Positions 58,693-64,000 of a DNA stretch of 64,000 bases are shown piece after piece (position 1 is the first letter of the stretch; the number at the start of each line of letters is the position of its first letter). Where the stretch lies: positions 1,364,116 through 1,428,115 of the forward strand of contig JBAMJR010000194.1 of the NCBI GenBank assembly GCA_038501785.1, given 5' to 3'. The position numbers and the translations under genes are program-made. The stretch comes from Myoxocephalus aenaeus (lineage: Eukaryota > Chordata > Actinopteri > Perciformes > Cottidae). The notes beneath the pieces are model-generated. The model was not told the origin of the DNA. It was given only the letters and a program-made list of their open reading frames with translations, and did no database searches.

Positions 58693-59478
58693 ATGCCGTG
58701 TTCACACCGGACGCGGCGCGAATTATCGCGCCGCGTTCACCGCGGAACTTTAGCCGCGCGAGTGAAACGAGGGTGTTCACACCAAACTCGAAACATCGCG
58801 CCGCGAAAGGGGCGTGGCTTATCTCAGTCACTTGTCTCTGTGAAAGGAGCTTTCATTTCCGCTATCGACCATGGAATAAATAACCACTAGTTTTGCTTTA
58901 TACTTGTTGTGGAAGTTCCAAACATGTCGGAACATGAAACGCCCTCGTGTTTGGGTTCATAACACCATCCGTAGCCGCACACAGCTCGGTGAATTTCTCC
59001 GACTCCTCCAGGAAATGCGTCTGGCTTCTCCGTAAAACGGATACCGATTCTGTCACCCACCATGGAATTAACCACTAGTTCTGCTCTACACTTGTTGTGT
59101 AAACTCCACATGTGTCGGAACATCAAACTCCATGGTGTCTGGGTTCATAATATTATCCGTAGTCCCACAACAGCGTCTGAATGACGGCCGCTGCCAGCGC
59201 TGGTTCAGGCGGAGCAGCAGCAGTTTCATGCGGGACCGGCAAGACGGCGGTGATGATGGGCGGAGCTTCTCAACGCTGATTCTCAACGCTGATTGGCTGC
59301 CGCAACTTTGCGTCACGCGAATTCTCCGCTGGAGTTGGGAGAATTGAACTCACGCGAATTCGCGCCGCGTCCTTCGCTCTGTTCGCCCCTCGTCAAACGC
59401 TCTGTTCGCGCCGCCTCAAACGCGTCTATCGCGCCGCCCGGCGAAAAAATCGCGCCGCGTCCGGTGTGAACACGGCAT
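58693..59478 (+). mobile_element. GC-rich MITE 1
   Basis: Its ends read atgccgtgttcacaccggac and, inverted, ...cggtgtgaacacggcat. It has an internal tandem module: two diverged copies that each contain 'acaagtataaagc'-type and 'actagtggtta' sequence (reverse complement). It has no intact transposase; 76- and 79-codon frames inside are shared with MITE 2. A TWA-type 3-base target (tga/taa at the flanks) suggests PIF/Harbinger, but this is uncertain. Confidence 0.8.
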
Positions 59479-59479
59479 A

Positions 59480-60295
59480 ATGCCGTGTTCACACCGGACG
59501 CGGCGCGAATTTGCGGCGCGACCAGATTACATGCAAAGTCAATCCACAGACGCGCCGCCCCGCGAATCGGCGATTTTTCCGCGGGGCGCCGCGATAGACG
59601 CGTTTGAGGCGGCGCGAACAGAGCGTTTGACGAGGGGCGAACAGAGCGAAGGACGCGGCGCGAATTCGCGTGAGTTCAATTCTCCCAACTCCAGCGGAGA
59701 ATTCGCGTGACGCAAAGTTGCGGCAGCCAATCAGCGTTGAGAATCAGCGTTGAGAAGCTCCGCCCGTCATCACCGCCGTCTTGCCGGTCCCGAATGAAAC
59801 TGCTGCTGCTTCGCCTGAACCAGCGCTGGCAGCGGCCGTCATTCAGACACTGTTGTGGGACTACGGATAATATTATGAACCCAGACACCATGGAGTTTGA
59901 TGTTCCGACACATGTGGAGTTTACACAACAAGTATAAAGCAGAACTAGTGGTTAATTCCATGGTGGATGGCAGAATCGGTATCCGTTTTACGGAGAAGCC
60001 AGACGCAGTTCTTGGAGGAGTCGGAGAAATTCACCGAGCTGTGTGCGGCTACGGATGGTGTTATGAACCCAAACACGAGGGCGTTTCATGTTCCGATATG
60101 TTTGGAACTTCCACAACAAGTATAAAGCAAAACTAGTGGTTATTTATTCCATGGTCGATAGCGGAAATGAAAGCTCCTTTCACAGAGACAAGTGACTGAG
60201 ATAAGCCACGCCCCTTTCGCGGTGCGATGTTTCGAGTTTGGTGTGAACACCCTCGTTTCACTCGCGCGGCTAAACTTCCGCGGTGAACACGGCAT
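59480..60295 (-). mobile_element. GC-rich MITE 2, inverted relative to MITE 1
   Basis: Same family as MITE 1 in opposite orientation, abutting it with only one base (59479) between the outer inverted ends, or sharing one TAA (59478-59480). Read from its far end it starts atgccgtgttcaccgcgg, lacking about 33 bases that MITE 1 has between two gttcac copies. Near its other end it has extra sequence (about 59512-59585) not in MITE 1. Confidence 0.82.
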
Positions 60296-60966
60296 AAGAC
60301 AGTCTTTCCCAGCATTCATTTTGCCCGTGTAACTTAGAACTTTGACGGAAGCCAGTGACGCTGAAAGGTAAGTAGCTCTACTGCGCTGCCAGGATTAAAC
60401 TGTAAAAAAATAATTGCTGTTCCCTGCTCTTGTTGAGAGCAGGGTTACCTGTTTGGCCGGTTACCTGCGGGGCAAGTCGGTGAACCGCCGGCTACGGGAG
60501 CGAGGACCTGCTCACAGCTGCTCGTGGCTGCTCGCAGCTTTAATTTTATGTGTAGTTGTAATACTTAACGCTTGATTGTTGATTATTCGTCTCATGTTTG
60601 ATCTAAAAACATATTTTGTGTGGTTGTTAATAGAAAATCGTATTTATACAACACATATCTAAACCAGTAGTAATGTATTTCACAGGCAGACATAAAAAGA
60701 CCAAAGGATGCAGCTACACATACATTTCTACATAAATATATATTTACAAACACATATGAATAAATCCAAACGTGATCTGTAAACTACAAGTAGACAAAAG
60801 TTCGGAACTAACAGGAAGTCATTTTTTCTGTGACTTCCTGTGTGTACTATGAAGGCAGCCTAAAACTGTCCAACTTGATCGCAGTTTTTTGACTCCGCCC
60901 CTTGCTGCGGCCGCCTGCTCTCGTCTGGATTCCAGGCGAGGCGCAGCACTAACGAACGAGCCTGTC
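60296..60966. other. gap between MITE 2 and Harbinger B, no gene seen
   Basis: No gene or clear repeat is recognised. It contains a duplicated ctgctcacagctgctcgtgg-type motif near 60508-60538. Confidence 0.45.
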
Positions 60967-61689
60967 TTCGGCCGTTTCTCAATCAGCGTTCTTCTCTGTA
61001 CTTGTGTTCTCGTGGACTCGTGAAACGTCATCAGTCGCGGCCCAAGTACTGTTCCAATTCAAAAGTCCGCTTCTCGCCAAGCACGGTGAAAATGCCCGGA
61101 TGTGACTTGATCCTCCCATTTTACCGGGGATGCATCAGAGAGACTTGAGAGAGCCAATATCCCAGAATGCATTTCGGACCAGCAAACGGGGAACAATGGC
61201 GGATGAGAAAACTCACAACTGAAAGTTGACATTCTATAAATACTACCGTTGTTGAGTCACAAAATATAATTTTAGGACGTTTTCAGGCGAGAAGTTATTT
61301 ATTTAAGGATCAAATCTGTGGTCGGTTTGTCCAGACTCATCTTATTTAAAAAGATACGCCGACGGGTTGAGGTCCTGCTGAGGGACCGTGATTCCCGTCA
61401 TTACCGGGCCGTCAGCGCTGTGCTGCCCGCCGACAGCAGCTTGATCTCGGCTGGACTTTTTGAAATGATCCGCTGGCTCCGATGTCTCCGTATCGATTAA
61501 ACATAAGATATAAATCGACTTTGAGGATCTAACAAGCAATCTGTATTATTTATTCAGTCACATTAAATCAGTTTGACTGAGGGGAAGGTTATGATTTATA
61601 ACTTAAGATTTCAATTGAACTTTTACTTTGAACTACAGTCTTATTACTTTTGACCGAATTGTTTGCAATTATATAAGTATCTATATAAA

Positions 61690-61793
61690 TATATAAGTGT
61701 ATATATATATATATATATATATATAACATTTATAAACATTATATATACAATTATGTGTATCTATATCAGTATATAAAATACATATTTATGAAC

Positions 61794-61851
<58 letters not shown>

Positions 61852-61860
61852 AGGATATGT
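61690..61860. repeat. (TA)n microsatellite tracts
   Basis: TA runs at about 61697-61725 and 61797-61842 are seen directly. They lie just left of the Tc1 insertion. Confidence 0.93.
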
Positions 61861-62226
61861 GTATATATATAATATATATTTATAAACACAATAATATATA
61901 TGTACATACAATGATATGTGTATCTGTGTGTGTATATGTATGTGTATATACAGGACTGTCTCAGAAAATTAGAATATTGTGATAAAGTTCTTTATTTTCT
62001 GTAATGCAATAAAAAAAACCAAAATGTCATGCATTCTGGATTCATTACAAATCAACTGAAATATTGCAAGCCTTTTATTCTATTAATATTGCTGATTATG
62101 GCTTACAGCTTAAGAAAACTCAAATATCCTATCTCTAAATATTAGAATATTTCCTCAGACCAAGTAAAAAAAAAGATTGATAACAGCTAAACAAAATCAA
62201 ACATTAGAAAATGTCCATTAATGCAC

Positions 62227-62906
62227 TCAGTACTTGGTTGGGAATCCTTTTGCACGGATTACAGCATCAATGCGGCGTGGCATGGAGGCAATCAGCCTGT
62301 GGCATTGCTGAGGTGTTATGGATGCCCAGGATGCTTCAATAGCGGCCTTTAGCTCATTTGCATTGTTGGGTCTGGTGTCTTTCAGCTTCCTCTTCACAAT
62401 ACCCCACAAATTCTCTATGGGGTTCAGGTCAGGGGAATTGGCAGGCCAATCGAGGACAGTAATGCCATGGGTAGTACACCAGTTACTGGTGGTTCTGGCA
62501 CTGTGGGCAGGTGCCAGATCATGCTGGAAAATGAAATCCTCATCTCCATAGAGCTTTTCAGCAGACGGAAGCATGTAGTGCTCTAAAATCTCTTGGTACA
62601 CAGCTGCATTTACTCTGGACTTGATGAAACACAGTGGACCAACACCAGCAGCTGACATGGCTCCCCAAACCATCACTGACTGTGGGAACTTCACACTGGA
62701 TTTCAAGCAACTTGGATTTTGCTCCTCTCCAGCCTTTCTCCAGACTCTGGCGCCTTGACTTCCAAATGAAATACAACACTTGCTTTCGTCTGAAAAGAGG
62801 ACTTTGGACCACTCTGCAACTGTCCGGTGCTTCTTTTCCATAGCCCAAGTCAGACGCTTCTTCCGTTGTCTTGAGTTCAGAAGTGGCTTGACCATGGGAA
62901 TACGGC
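62227..62906 (-). pseudogene. Tc1 transposase, C-terminal part (long copy)
   Basis: This encodes the catalytic domain of a Tc1 transposase (cut-and-paste at TA). All three DD34E residues are present: D in LFSDESKC, D in QHDLAPAH, and E in NPIENLW, with 34 residues between the last two. The open frame is intact to the stop, but the N-terminal paired-type DNA-binding domains are missing, and an apparent ATG at 62928 lies in the other arm. It therefore cannot give a full transposase. Confidence 0.9.
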
Positions 62907-63294
62907 AGTAAATGCAGCTGTGTACCAAGAGATTTTAGAGCACTACATGCTTCCGTCTGCTGAAAAGCTCTATGGAGATGAGGATTTCATTTTCCAGCAT
63001 GATCTGGCACCTGCCCACAGTGCCAGAACCACCAGTAACTGGTGTACTGCCCATGGCATTACTGTCCTCGATTGGCCTGCCAATTCCCCTGACCTGAACC
63101 CCATAGAGAATTTGTGGGGTATTGTGAAGAGGAAGCTGAAAGACACCAGACCCAACAATGCAAATGAGCTAAAGGCCGCTATTGAAGCATCCTGGGCATC
63201 CATAACACCTCAGCAATGCCACAGGCTGATTGCCTCCATGCCACGCCGCATTGATGCTGTAATCCGTGCAAAAGGATTCCCAACCAAGTACTGA
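62907..63294 (+). pseudogene. Tc1 transposase, C-terminal part (short copy)
   Basis: It is the inverted counterpart of 62227-62614, starting inside VNAAVYQEI and ending GFPTKY then stop. It keeps the second D and the E but lacks the first D. One residue differs from the long copy within the catalytic part (CTAHG against CTTHG). Confidence 0.9.
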
Positions 63295-63836
63295 GTGCAT
63301 TAATGGACATTTTCTAATGTTTGATTTCGTTTTGCTGTTATCAATCTTTTTTTTTACTTGGTCTGAGGAAATATTCTAATATTTAGAGATAGGATATTTG
63401 AGTTTTCTTAAGCTGTAAGCCATAATCAGCAATATTAATAGAATAAAAGGCTTGCAATATTTCAGTTGATTTGTAATGAATCCAGAATGCATGACATTTT
63501 TGTTTTTTTTATTGCATTACAGAAAATAAAGAACTTTATCACAATATTCTAATTTTCTGAGACAGTCCTGTATATATATATATATATATATATATAAACC
63601 AGTGCAAAAAAAGCAGGGTTGTCATATTTTGTTTGACTGTAAAAATACTTTACAGTGAAGAATCACAGTAACTCATGACAATGACAGCTGAGGTGGTGAC
63701 GTCATCAAGTCAGCTGCTGTTCCAATTGCAGAAAGACCGTCCTGTGTCCTCCCGTCCTTGAGAGTCTGGACTCCCAAGTCCAAACTCCAAAAGTTCACAA
63801 GTCTGGACTTAGCGTACTTGGTATTGAGAAACGGCC

Positions 63837-64000
63837 TTCTTCTTCTTCTTCTTCTTCTTCTTCTTCTTCTTCTTCTTCTTCTTCTTCTTCTTCTTCTTCT
63901 TCTTCTTCTTCTTCTTCTTCTTCTTCTTCTTCTTCTTCTTCTTCTTCTTCTTCTTCTTCTTCTTCTTCTTCTTCTTCTTCTTCTTCTTCTTCTTCTTCTT
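63837..64000. repeat. (TTC)n microsatellite, runs off the window
   Basis: At least 54 uninterrupted TTC units begin directly at the end of Harbinger element B and reach the window edge. Confidence 0.97.

Larger units (their letters stand above)
61951..63570. mobile_element. fold-back Tc1/mariner element
   Basis: Both ends carry the same terminal sequence CAGGACTGTCTCAGAAAATT and lie next to TA dinucleotides, the Tc1 target. The arms 61951-62614 and 62907-63570 are 664 bases each and inverted, with only a few substitutions seen. The 292-base centre (62615-62906) is more transposase sequence. Both arms derive from the 3' half of one Tc1 type; the 5' half is absent. Confidence 0.93.
60970..63836 (-). 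mobile_element. PIF/Harbinger-type element B, deletion derivative, inverted to A
   Basis: Termini GGCCGTTTCTCAAT at both ends, flanked by TTC (60967-60969 and 63837-63839). The left 300 bases match the reverse complement of the right end of element A (caagcacggtgaaaatgccc, cccagaatgcatttc), and its right end matches the left end of A. Excluding the Tc1 insertion it is about 1.25 kb with no transposase, so it is a non-autonomous relative. Confidence 0.85.

Noticed and set aside
58690..60315. Frames of 60-79 codons in the MITE pair as host genes
   Set aside because: The same frames occur in both inverted copies of a transposon, so they are element sequence. No catalytic motif is visible.
61318..61500. 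60-codon frame in Harbinger B
   Set aside because: The homologous part of element A has no matching frame, and no domain is recognised.
62227..62928. Intact functional Tc1 transposase from the ATG at 62928
   Set aside because: The ATG and first codons belong to the opposite arm of the fold-back, and the DNA-binding N-terminus is missing.

Overview
The window is nuclear DNA from a ray-finned fish, most likely a percomorph-type teleost. The evidence is two vertebrate genes with canonical GT-AG introns, CpG-rich first exons, dense dinucleotide and tetranucleotide repeats, and many hAT, PIF/Harbinger, Tc1 and LINE/SINE remnants of types I recognise from teleosts. No database was searched, so family names rest on motifs, terminal repeats, target-site duplications and memory.

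Layout. Positions 1-36651 contain no coding exon. They are best read as part of a very long intron 1 of a Kv3-type potassium channel gene (kcnc2-like, minus strand), whose first coding exon lies at 36652-37206 inside a CpG island. This intron holds three hAT elements delimited by 8-bp target-site duplications (11504-12596, 16844-17618, 25870-26362), several LINE 3' ends, a tRNA-derived SINE, other interspersed repeats, and a regular array of fifteen 20-bp units with ETS-type GGAA cores (27141-27435). Positions 37.2-45.3 kb are intergenic: the upstream flank of kcnc2, a 0.63-kb GATA array joined to a LINE 3' end, and one half of a diverged inverted duplication (37763-38025 against 44270-44522).

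The second gene occupies about 45.3-50.9 kb on the minus strand. I assembled six coding exons with consistent splice phases into a 349-residue RIC3/CCDC107-family membrane protein with two hydrophobic segments, a coiled coil and a long polyglutamate tail. A probable 3' UTR of 2.0-2.4 kb follows.

From 52.1 kb to the end the window is a transposon nest. It contains a TIR element (52110-53301); a PIF/Harbinger element (53393-58357, TSD TAA) with a decayed transposase, interrupted by a hAT element (TSD GATATAAT) and by ten 55-bp tandem units; two abutting MITEs in opposite orientation (58693-60295); and an inverted internally deleted relative of the Harbinger element (60970-63836). The last is itself interrupted by a fold-back Tc1 element with two 664-bp arms. 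A TTC microsatellite runs from 63837 to the window edge.

The two genes are functionally plausible neighbours only in a loose sense: one is an ion channel and the other belongs to a family with known ion-channel chaperones. Nothing in the sequence shows co-regulation. The most unusual material is the layered inverted-repeat architecture of 52-64 kb.
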